DNA of 64,000 bases from Agromyces laixinhei. Its GTDB lineage: Bacteria; Actinomycetota; Actinomycetes; Actinomycetales; Microbacteriaceae. The stretch spans positions 3,348,001 to 3,412,000 of the forward strand of contig NZ_CP040872.1 in the NCBI RefSeq assembly GCF_006337065.1. The letters run 5' to 3'. Of the stretch, positions 16,853 through 26,600 are shown piece after piece. The notes beneath the pieces are model-generated. The model made no database searches. It was not told the DNA's origin and worked only from the letters and a program-made list of their open reading frames with translations. Every line of letters starts with the position of its first letter. Positions within the stretch are counted from its first letter, which is position 1. The position numbers were made by a program, and so were the translations under genes.

Positions 16853-17743
16853 ATGGACAACACACACACGGATGCCGCGGTGCGGATCCGCGGGCTCCGC
16901 AAGGTCTACGGCGAGGTGACCGCCGTCGACGATCTCGATCTCGACATCGCCCACGGCGAGACGTTCGCCCTGCTCGGCCCGAACGGCGCCGGCAAGTCGA
17001 CCACGGTCGAGATCCTCGAGGGCTACCGCCTCCGAACCTCGGGCGAGGTGAGCGTGCTCGGCGTCGACCCGGCGCGCGGCGGTCTCGACTGGAAGTCGCG
17101 CATCGGCATCGTGCTGCAGACGAGCGGCGAGACCGGGCTCCTCACCGTCACCGAGCTGCTGCGGCACTTCGCCTCCCTCTACCCGCACCCGCGCGACATC
17201 GACGAGGTCATCGCCGCGGTCGGGCTCGAGGCGAAGGCGAAGACCCGCATCGCCAAACTCTCGGGCGGCCAGCAGCGCCGCGTCGACGTCGCGCTCGGCA
17301 TCGTCGGGCGGCCCGAACTGCTCTTCCTCGACGAACCGACGACGGGCTTCGACCCCGAGGCGCGGCGGCAGTTCTGGGGGCTCATCCGCTCGCTGAAGGC
17401 CGAGGGCACGACGATCCTGCTCACCACGCACTACCTCGACGAGGCCGCACAGCTCGCCGATCGCGCCGGCGTCATCGCCGGCGGGCGGCTCGTCGACCTC
17501 GGCTCGATCGACGAGATCGGCGGCGCGGCCGCGCGCACTCCCCTCGTGCGCTGGCGGGATGCCACAGGAGCCACGCACGAAGTGCGCACCGACGAGCCGG
17601 GGCTGCGCGTGGCATCCGTCGTCGCCGAACTCGGCCGCGAACCCGACGGCCTCGAAGTGATCCGGCCGACGCTCGAAGACATCTACCTGGGGCTCGTGCA
17701 GAGCGTGGAGCCCGAGACGACTGAAGAGGAGACGCTCGCATGA
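16853..17743 (+). CDS. ABC transporter ATP-binding protein (drug-exporter type)
   Basis: This 296-residue ATPase has Walker A (GPNGAGKST), signature LSGGQQRRVDVALG, Walker B (LLFLDEPTTGFDP) and the switch His in LLTTHYLDEAAQLADR. It belongs to the CcmA/DrrA group that pairs with an ABC-2 permease. The permease starts inside its stop codon (ATGA), and a kinase and regulator follow, so all four are probably one operon. A CATGCT box lies six bases before the ATG. Confidence 0.93.
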   Translation: MDNTHTDAAVRIRGLRKVYGEVTAVDDLDLDIAHGETFALLGPNGAGKSTTVEILEGYRLRTSGEVSVLGVDPARGGLDWKSRIGIVLQTSGETGLLTVTELLRHFASLYPHPRDIDEVIAAVGLEAKAKTRIAKLSGGQQRRVDVALGIVGRPELLFLDEPTTGFDPEARRQFWGLIRSLKAEGTTILLTTHYLDEAAQLADRAGVIAGGRLVDLGSIDEIGGAAARTPLVRWRDATGATHEVRTDEPGLRVASVVAELGREPDGLEVIRPTLEDIYLGLVQSVEPETTEEETLA

Positions 17744-18549
17744 GCACCAACCTGATGACCCAGGGCACGTCGCGCATCGGCGTCGAGACGAAGACCTACT
17801 TCCGAGCCGCCGACACGCTCTTCTTCACCTTCCTCTTCCCGTTCGTGATGCTCGCGATCTTCTCGGCCGCGTTCAGCGCGCAGGGCGAGATCGGCCCCCC
17901 TGGGGCTGAGATCTCGATCGCGGCCCTGTACCTGCCGGCGATGATCTCTGCCGGCATCTTCCTGTCGGGCGTGCAGAACCTCGCCGTCGATATCGCCCTG
18001 GAGAAGTCGAACGGCACGCTGAAGCGGTTGGGCGGCACGCCCCTCTCACCCGTCGGGTACTTCGCCGGAAAGATCGGCCAGGTCTTCGTCACCGGCACGC
18101 TGCAGGCCGGGCTGCTGATCCTCGCCGGCTGGCTCGTGCTCGGCATCGCGCTGCCGACCGAGCCCGAGAAATGGCTCACCTTCGCGTGGGTGTTCGTGCT
18201 CGGCCTCACGACGTGCGCCCTGCTCGGCATCGCCCTCTCGGCGCTGCCTCGCTCGGGCAAGAGCGCCGCCGCGGTCGTGATCCCGATCGGACTGATCCTG
18301 CAGTTCATCTCGGGCGTGTACCTGCAGTGGAACATGCTGCCCGAATGGCTGCAGAACTTCGCGAGCCTGTTCCCCCTCAAGTGGATCGCCCAGGGTATGC
18401 GCTCCGTGTTCCTGCCTGAGGGCTGGGAGGCGCTCGAGCAGAACGGCTCGTGGAACCTCGCAGGTGTCGCGATCGCGCTCGGCATCTGGCTCGTCGTCGG
18501 CTTCGTGCTGTCGCGCCTCACCTTCCGGTGGATCCGGCGCGACGCGTGA
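17740..18549 (+). CDS. ABC-2 type transporter permease
   Basis: This 269-residue integral membrane protein has about six helices and the ABC-2 signature region (ALEKSNGTLKRLGGTPLSPVGYFAGKIGQ). It forms the membrane part of the exporter with the preceding ATPase, overlapping it by four bases. Exported substrates of this class include antibiotics, lipids and peptides; none is indicated here. Confidence 0.92.
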   Translation: MSTNLMTQGTSRIGVETKTYFRAADTLFFTFLFPFVMLAIFSAAFSAQGEIGPPGAEISIAALYLPAMISAGIFLSGVQNLAVDIALEKSNGTLKRLGGTPLSPVGYFAGKIGQVFVTGTLQAGLLILAGWLVLGIALPTEPEKWLTFAWVFVLGLTTCALLGIALSALPRSGKSAAAVVIPIGLILQFISGVYLQWNMLPEWLQNFASLFPLKWIAQGMRSVFLPEGWEALEQNGSWNLAGVAIALGIWLVVGFVLSRLTFRWIRRDA

Positions 18550-18570
18550 CCCACGTGCGAAACTCGCAGC

Positions 18571-19770
18571 ATGCTGAACAGACGATGGTGGGATGTCGCG
18601 GCGATCGCCGTGGCATCCGTCATCGTGGCCTTCACCCTGTTCGACCCGCCGCCCTACGGACCGAACGACTGGGGCGTCTGGGCGACGACGGCCGCGTTCC
18701 TCGTCTTCTACTTCGCCTACGCGCGCACCCGACTCGGAGCCGATCGCCTCGCACCCCACATCGTCGTCTCGATCGCGTTCGCCGTGCTCGTGGGCGTCGG
18801 TGCCGCGTTCGAACCGTCGTTCGCGATCGTGCAGGTGTTCGTCTACCCGTTCATCTGGACGACCGCTCCCTCGATCCGCAGCGCGATCGTGTCGAACCTG
18901 CTCATCGCCACTGCGCTCGCGTCGGGGTACGTCGTGCATTTCGGCGCCGCCGGCGTCATCGCGGGGCTCATCAGCGCGGCGATCTCGGGCGGCTTCAGCA
19001 TCGCCCTCGGGCTCTGGATCACGCGCATCGCCAGTTACGGCGAAGAGCGGGGCCGCCTGCTCGACGAACTGCAGTCGGCCCAGGGCCAGCTCGCCGCGAT
19101 GCACCGCGACGCAGGAGTGACCGATGAGCGGGCGCGGCTCGCGCGCGAGATCCACGACACGATCGCGCAGAGCCTCACCGGGCTCGTCATGGTGGCCCAG
19201 CGCACGGGCACACGGCTCGAGGGCGTCGCCGGCGAGGCCGCGGCATCCGCTCGCGCCGACGTCGAGCTCATGGAGCAGATGGCGCGTGAGGCACTCACCG
19301 AGGCCCGCGGCCTCGTCGCCTCGCTCGCGCCGGTCGAGCCTGGGGCCGGGCTCGGCGACGCGCTCGCCCGGCTCGCGGCGAGCTTCGAGCGTGAGACCGG
19401 CGTCGTCGTGACGGTGTCGGCGAGCGCGACCGGTCTCAGCCGCGAGCACGAGGTCGTGCTGCTGCGTTCGGCGCAGGAGGGGCTCGCGAACGTGCGCAAG
19501 CACGCCGGGGCCCGCCATTCCGCCGTGACCGTGGAGTCCGTCGACGGCGAGGTCGTGCTCACGGTCTCCGACGACGGCGTCGGGCCGGGGGCTGCGGCGC
19601 CCGGCACCTCGGGATTCGGGCTCGCCGGCATACGAGATCGCTCCGCCCTCGTCGGCGGCTCGTTCGCGATCGAAGCAGGCGACGACGGCGGCACGGTGCT
19701 GCGCGTCGGCATTCCCCGAGCGGATGCCGGCCCGGCCCCGACCGACCCCGCACAGGAAGGCCGCACATGA
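18571..19770 (+). CDS. Sensor histidine kinase, NarL/DesK type
   Basis: This 399-residue kinase has about six N-terminal membrane helices with almost no extracytoplasmic loop, a HisKA_3 domain with phospho-accepting His195 in REIHDTIAQSLTG, and a C-terminal HATPase (SAQEGLANVRKHAGA, SDDGVGPG, GFGLAGIRDR). The lack of an outer domain and the ABC exporter just upstream suggest it senses a signal within the membrane or through the transporter. It overlaps the next gene by four bases. Confidence 0.93.
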   Translation: MLNRRWWDVAAIAVASVIVAFTLFDPPPYGPNDWGVWATTAAFLVFYFAYARTRLGADRLAPHIVVSIAFAVLVGVGAAFEPSFAIVQVFVYPFIWTTAPSIRSAIVSNLLIATALASGYVVHFGAAGVIAGLISAAISGGFSIALGLWITRIASYGEERGRLLDELQSAQGQLAAMHRDAGVTDERARLAREIHDTIAQSLTGLVMVAQRTGTRLEGVAGEAAASARADVELMEQMAREALTEARGLVASLAPVEPGAGLGDALARLAASFERETGVVVTVSASATGLSREHEVVLLRSAQEGLANVRKHAGARHSAVTVESVDGEVVLTVSDDGVGPGAAAPGTSGFGLAGIRDRSALVGGSFAIEAGDDGGTVLRVGIPRADAGPAPTDPAQEGRT

Positions 19771-20405
19771 GCATCCGCATCGTCGTCGCCGACGACCACC
19801 CGATCGTGCGCGCCGGCATCGTGGGCCTGCTCGAGTCCGAGCAGGGTCTCGAGGTCGTCGGCGAGGCCGCCGACGGCGCCGACGCGGTGGCGGTCGCGGC
19901 ATCCGAACGCCCCGACCTCGTGCTCATGGACCTTCGGATGCCGCAACTCGACGGCGCCGCCGCGACCGCGCGCATTCTCGCCGAGGTGCCGGGCACCCGC
20001 GTGCTCGTGCTCACGACGTACGAGACCGACGACCACATCCTCGCCGCGATCGAGGCCGGTGCGAGCGGGTACCTGCTGAAGGCGGCACCGCAGGCCGAGA
20101 TCGTCGCGGGCATTCGGGCCGTCGCCGCGGGCGAGACCGTGCTCGCTCCGACGATCGCCGCCAAGCTCGTCTCCCGGGTGCGGGCCGGCACGGCGGCTGC
20201 GGCATCCGCTTCGCCGACGCTCTCGCCACGCGAGGTGCAGGTGCTGCGGCTCGTCGCCGATGGGCGTTCGAATCCCGAGATCGCGCGCGAGCTCTTCATC
20301 GGCGAGGCGACCGTGAAGACGCACCTGCTGCACGTCTTCGAGAAGCTCGAGGTCGGCGACCGAACCCGCGCGGTGACCCGGGCGATGGAGCTCGGACTGC
20401 TCTGA
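19767..20405 (+). CDS. LuxR-family response regulator
   Basis: This 212-residue regulator has acidic pocket D9-D10, phospho-acceptor D55 (VLMDLRMPQ), K105 and a C-terminal LuxR helix-turn-helix (LSPREVQVLRLVADGRSNPEIARELFIGEATVKTHL). It is partner of the preceding kinase and last gene of the four-gene exporter operon. A hairpin follows. It may autoregulate the operon. Confidence 0.94.
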   Translation: MSIRIVVADDHPIVRAGIVGLLESEQGLEVVGEAADGADAVAVAASERPDLVLMDLRMPQLDGAAATARILAEVPGTRVLVLTTYETDDHILAAIEAGASGYLLKAAPQAEIVAGIRAVAAGETVLAPTIAAKLVSRVRAGTAAAASASPTLSPREVQVLRLVADGRSNPEIARELFIGEATVKTHLLHVFEKLEVGDRTRAVTRAMELGLL

Positions 20406-20447
20406 GTTCGTCTCGACCGGCGGCTGCGGGAATCGACTGAGCGACGC

Positions 20448-20464
20448 ACCCCCAAACCGGGGGT
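20448..20464 (+). terminator. Hairpin after the exporter/two-component operon
   Basis: ACCCCC and GGGGGT pair around AAACC, 43 bases past the regulator stop. The following sequence to 20680 is the upstream region of the giant gene and contains no clear promoter boxes. Confidence 0.6.
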
Positions 20465-20680
20465 CAGAGGGCAAATTCAGAGCAAATCGTCAGTTTCGAG
20501 GCACCGAATCTGCGGAATCGGTTGCGCATCCTCGAACGGGGGGACTCTGAACTGTTGAGAAATCCTCGCCGCGAGTGCTTGACTGCCCCCGACATCACCC
20601 ACAGTCGGGCACGACGCGTCGGTATTCGCAGTCGGCTCGACGCATTCGGCCGAACTCGACGGCCGGGGCAGGAACCCGAG

Positions 20681-23600
20681 ATGCGCGCTCAACGACGACC
20701 CGCAAACCACAAGGCTCTCGACGAGGGGCCGCGCCACGCATCGCAAGTGCCGCGGCGCGAACGGGTCCAGCGGCGATTGCGGGTGCTCGTGACCGCTGTC
20801 GCGGCCACAGCTCTGCTCTTCGCCGGAGCACCGACGATCGCACTCGCCCAGGTCGACAACGGAATCTCGAATGCCGGGATCGTCTCGGCCGGCGAGGGCG
20901 ACGGCACGCTCGCCACCGATCCGCCCGCCGCGACGGAACCGCCGGCCACAACGGAGCCGCCCGCCGAAACGGAGCCGCCCGCGAAGACGGAACCCCCGGC
21001 CACGACCGAGCCGCCCGCCGAGACCGAACCGCCCGCGAAGACCGAACCCCCGGCCACGACCGAGCCGCCCGCCGAGCAGAAGCAGACCGAGACTCCCCCG
21101 CCGACGGAGAGCCTCGTCGCGCCGCTGGCCGTCGACCCGAACGGCCCACCTGTCCCGAACGGCGCGAAGTTCGTCGTGAAGAAAGGTGGATTCAGGAACG
21201 CCGACGGGACTGTCTCGGGTCTCGCGGGGGCCACGTTCGCACTCTTCCAGGCGGCGAATACGAACACGAACACGAACGATCGTTGGAACACGACCGGGCC
21301 GGCGATCGATACGTGTGTGACCGATGCGAACGGCCTGTGCGGTCTGCTCACGGCTGCGCTCCCTTCGGGCGGGTCGAACACCCAGCGCACGTTCATCGTG
21401 CTCGAGCAGTCGGCTCCGGCCGGCGGCGACTGGACCGCAGTCACCTCGTGGGGCAACGGAATCCCGCAGGAGTACAAGTTCAAATTCGTTAACGTGAACC
21501 GCGACGGCACTCCGGCGAACCGCACCTACTACGCCCCCAACACGAGTACGAACAACACCAACCAGAACCGCACGTGGCCCGACGTCTACAAGAACCCCGA
21601 TCTTCCCCCGCAGTGCGGGCTCGACATCGCCCTCGTGATGGACGTCTCCGGCTCGATCGGGAACAACATCCAGACGTACCGAGACGCGGCCAAGAACTTC
21701 GTTGACGCGCTCGCCGGCACCCCGTCGCAGATGGCACTGTTCACCTTCGCGAGCCAGTCGCCGGCGGCGAACACCAGCGGCACGAACAACGCGAACGTGC
21801 CGTTGCAGTCGTTGAACCCCGCCAACGGCGCTGGGCGCACGTTGCTCGACACACGGATTCAGGGCTTCGCCATTCCTGGGCAGAACGTGTTCTACACGAA
21901 CTGGGATGCCGCCTTCCGTAACGTGATGTCGACCGGTGACGACTACGACGCCGTGCTGTTCCTGACCGACGGAGACCCGACCACCTACGGCAACGGATCA
22001 GTCACGGATACCGACTTCATGCTCCGCAACGTCGAGGAGGCCATCCACTCCGCCAACGGGGTGAAAGCCGACGAGACGCACGTCATGGCCATCGGCATCG
22101 GCGGTAGCGTCGCTACGCCTGGCGGCCAGCACCGACTCGCTCAGATCTCAGGGCCCGACGACTACTACACGACCGACTTCGACGAACTGGGCGACCTCCT
22201 TCGAGGAATCGCCGAAGAGGCATGCGCCGGAAACCTCATCGTGGCGAAGCAGTTCGTCGACTCCAATGGCGTCATAACTGAGGACGCCGTCGAGAACTGG
22301 TCCTTCACGTCGGGGGGCGAAACAAAGCAGACGAACGCCACCGGCGCTGTGAGCTTCCCGATCGACTTCGCCGGAAACCCGAACGCGCAGGCCGTGAGCG
22401 TGGTCGAGGAGGATCGCGCGGGATACTCGCTGCGCCCACAGAACGGGAACAACGCCAACTGTATGGTGCAATCCGGCCCAGGCACGGTGACCGGATACAC
22501 CGACGTGGGGCAGCCGCTCGGCTTCACCGTCAATGTGGCGCCGAACCAGACGATCCTGTGCGTGGTCCAGAACACCCCATCGGCGGCGACGGTCGAGGTC
22601 GACAAGAAGTGGGTCGTCAACGGGCAAGCGTATGACCTCAACGTGATGCCGCCAGGTGTCTCCACAGGCCTCACGCTGGATCCTGCCCCGAAGAACCCGC
22701 CGGCGCAGTTCGGCGAGGTGCACACCGGCTACACCGCTGGTGGCGATGTGACAGTCGGCGAATCGACGGTACAGAAGCCGGCAGGCTGCGGCCCGGTGAC
22801 GGCGGCCTTCTCGAAGGTCGCGGGCGGTGCGACGATCGACTCGACCACAGGTGAGGTCACCGGCCTCACGGCCGGCGCGAACGGATTCCTCATCACGAAC
22901 ACGATGACCTGTGAGGCGAACCTGACGCTGAGCAAGACCGCGGCGGGCGTTCCCACCGGCGTGGCGTGGTCGTTCGACTTCACACTCACCCCGGGCATCG
23001 GCGGCGCCGATCCGACGCCGTTCACCGTGAACGGCAGCGGCCCGTCGACCGTGCCCTTCCCCGTGGGCGCACTCACCCCCGGGCAGGCGTACACGCTCGC
23101 TGAAGCCGACGAGCCGGGCTGGGCCGAGGGCACGATCACGTGCCAGCCCGGGAACACGATCGGCGGATTCACCGCTCAACTGGGTGTCGATGTCACATGT
23201 TCGGTGACGAACACGGCTGCCGCCCCGAGCCTGAAGCTGTCGAAGACGGTGACGGGTGTCGCTGACGGCTACGGGTGGTCGTTCACGTTCGTGGTCGACC
23301 CGGCGAGCGGTCCGCCGACGCAGCACATCGTCGCCGGCACAGGCCCCGGCACTGCGAACCTCGACGTTGCCGGCATCGTGATCGGCGAAACCTACACGGT
23401 CACCGAGCTCCCCAAGGAGGGCTGGACCGAAGGCGCCGTGACCTGTGCGCCGCCAGGCACGAACAATACCTTCACCGCCGCTCCCGGCGTCGCGGTCACT
23501 TGCTCCGCCACCAACACCGCAGACCCTGCTGATCTCTCGCTGACGAAGTCGGCGACCGGCATCGCCGACGGCACCCAGTGGTCGTTCGAGTTCACCCTGA

Positions 23601-26600
23601 CCGGCCCGGGCGGTTCGGCACAGAACGTGACGAACTCCGACCCCACGGTGACCTGGAACGGTCTGACGCCAGGTGCGGCCTACACCCTCGTCGAGACCGA
23701 CAAGCCGGGCTGGGTCGAGGGCACGATCGAGTGCAACATCCCTGATGCGCAGCCCGGCACGCCCGGGTTCCAGTTCACGGCGCTGCCCGGCATGTCGCTC
23801 GACTGCACCGCGTCGAACTCCGCGAACCAGCCCGGTCTGACGCTCTCGAAGACCGTCACCGGGGTGCCCGACGACTACGCATGGAGCTTCGAGTTCACGG
23901 TCGACCCGGAAGTCGGCGGCGAAGACGAGTTCATGGTCCAAGGCGTCGGCAACACCACCGTGCCGGTGCCGGCCGGCGCGCTCGTGCCCGGAACCGTCTA
24001 CACCGTGACCGAGACCGGCCAAGACGGTTGGACCGAGGGATCGGTCATCTGCACCCCGGGCGGCAACGGCAACAACTTCACCGCGCAGCCCGGCGTCGAT
24101 GTCACGTGCGCGGTCACGAACACGGCGGATGCCCCGAAGTTCACGCTCTCGAAGACCGTCGAGGGAGTGCCCGACGACTACCCGTGGGCGTTCCACTTCA
24201 CCGTCAGCCCTGAGATCGACGGTGAGAGCGACTTCGTGGTCGACGGCAGCGGCCCCGGCACCGTGAACCTGCCGGTTGTCGGCGCGGTGATCGGTGAGAC
24301 CTACACGGTCACCGAGGTCGACCAACCCGGCTGGACCGAGGGACCGGTGACCTGTGTGCCGGGTACCGCCAACACCTTCGAAGCCGCACCGGGTTCCGAC
24401 GTGACGTGCTCGGCGACCAACACCGTCGACCCGGCGAGCGTGAAGCTGACGAAGTCCGCGACCGGAATCGCCGACGGCACTCCGTGGTCGTTCGAGTTCA
24501 CCCTGACCGGCCCGGGAGGTTCAGCGAAGAACGTGACCGACGCCGCACCGTCTGCGACGTGGTCGAACCTCACGCTGGGTGAGTTGTACACGCTGACCGA
24601 GACGGATGCCGATGGCTGGACCGAGGGCACGATCGTGTGCACCGGCCTCGACGACGGCAACGATAACCTGCCCGGATTCCAGTTCACGGCCACGCCGGGT
24701 CTCGCGCTCGACTGCACGGCGACGAACGCGGCCGATCAGCCCGACCTCACCTTGAAGAAGACCGCGAGCGGCGTGGCCGTCGGCGTCGACTGGACCTTCG
24801 TCTTCACCGTCGACCCCTCGATCGGTGGCGCGTCGCAATTCGAGGTGAGCGGCACCGGCCCGGCAACGAATGAGGCCGAGGTCGTCGGCCTCGTGCCGGG
24901 CACCGAGTACACCGTGACCGAGGACCCCCAAGACGGTTGGACCGAAGGCGAGGTGAGCTGCGAGCCGGGCGACGGCAACACCTTCACGGCCGCTCCCGGC
25001 GTCGACGTGGTCTGCTCCGTCACGAACCGCGCGACTCCGCCGGTCATCACGCACGACAAGACCGTCGTCTCGTCGACCGCGCAGCCCGACGGCACGTGGG
25101 ATGTCGTCTACTCGGTCGTCGTGACGAACCCGAGTGCGATCGCAGCGGGCGACTACGACCTCAGCGACGCACTCCAGATTCCTGCGAGCGTGACGCCGAG
25201 CGACCAGAGCGCCCAGTGGCGGGTGCTGCCGGCCGGAGCTCTCAACCCGATCGCCGGCTGGACCGGCGCCGCGCCGAACACCACCCTGGCGACCGATCGC
25301 GCGATCGATCCATCCGCCCAGCATGAATACCTGCTTGCGGTGACCTACACGATCGCCGACGGCACCTCGTTCGCACCGGGCGGCCCGCTCGACTGCGACG
25401 CGACCTCCGCGAACCGGGCGTTCCTGAACAAGGCCACGCTGAACAGCGAGACCGACAGGTACGCCTGTGCCGAACCTGCGAAGCCGACCTTCTCGAAGGT
25501 GGCCGACGGGGCGACCCCGGTCGTCGGCAACGACGGGCAATGGGATGTCTCGTACCAGCTGACGGTGAGCAACCCGTCGAGTTCGCAGCTCTACTACGAC
25601 CTGAACGATACGCCGGTCATGCCGCCGAACGTCACGCTCGTCTCGGGCCCGACGATCACCGCGTGGTCAACGCCGCCGGGCGAGACGGCGCTGCCGATCG
25701 AAAACATGGCGATCGCCCCGAACTCCGCACATGAGTTCACCGTGACGGTGCGCGTCGAGGTCTCTCCGGCCGCGACATCCGGCGACCTCACCTGTGACGG
25801 CGAACCCGGATCGGGCATCGTCAACGGCGCCGTCGTGACCTCGAGTGGTCAGACGATCCCCGATGAGGACTGCGTGAGCATTCCCCTGCCGAACATCAAG
25901 CACACCAAGACCGTGTCGAGTGTGAGCCAGAACCCCGACGGCACCTGGAACATCGAGTACACGATCACGGTGAATGACCCGGGCACCGTGCCCGGTCTGT
26001 ACACGCTTCGTGACGCGACCGCGTTCGGCCCCGGCATCACCTACGACCCGGCCGACGCGAGCGTGACCGGCCCGGGCGACGTGAATGCGAACTGGAACGG
26101 CACGACCGACACACTCATCGTCGAGAACAACCCCATGGAACCGCCCTTGACGCACTACTTCACCGTGACGATCGAGAACATCTCGGTCGCCGAGGGCGTC
26201 ATCGGCACGTCGCCTGCCGGCACCTGCCCGGCACCGGGCAGTGACGACGACCGCGCGTTCAACAACGTGGCGGGCCTGCTCGCGGGTGGCGTGACGACGA
26301 ACGCCACGGCGTGCGAGTTCCCGACCATCCCGACACCCACGAAGTCGGGAGCGACCTCGCAGCAGCAGCCCGACAGCACGTGGAACGTGAGCTACACGAT
26401 CACGGTCGACAACAGCGACGGCAAGGCGGGCTACTACGCGCTGACCGACGCGCCGCTGTGGGATGACGCGACGGTCACGATCAACTCCTGGACGGTGACG
26501 AGCGACCAGCTCGATCCCGACATCAGCGGGCCGTTCACCGACGGCGTGATCGTGCCGACGAGTGCCCAGATGCCGATCGCTGCGGGCGCGACGCACACTT

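Noticed and set aside
16444-16902. Frames encoding GGARVGGASVGG-type repeats over the 15-base tandem repeat
   Set aside because: The protein repeats come only from the DNA repeat; there is no start signal or family, and the region is intergenic.
18046-19902. A 618-codon minus-strand frame over the ABC permease and kinase
   Set aside because: Low-complexity Arg/Glu/Asp sequence antisense to two clear membrane proteins.
22148-24325. A 725-codon minus-strand frame within the giant gene
   Set aside because: It repeats with the 303-base periodicity of the sense gene and has no ribosome site or recognisable domain.
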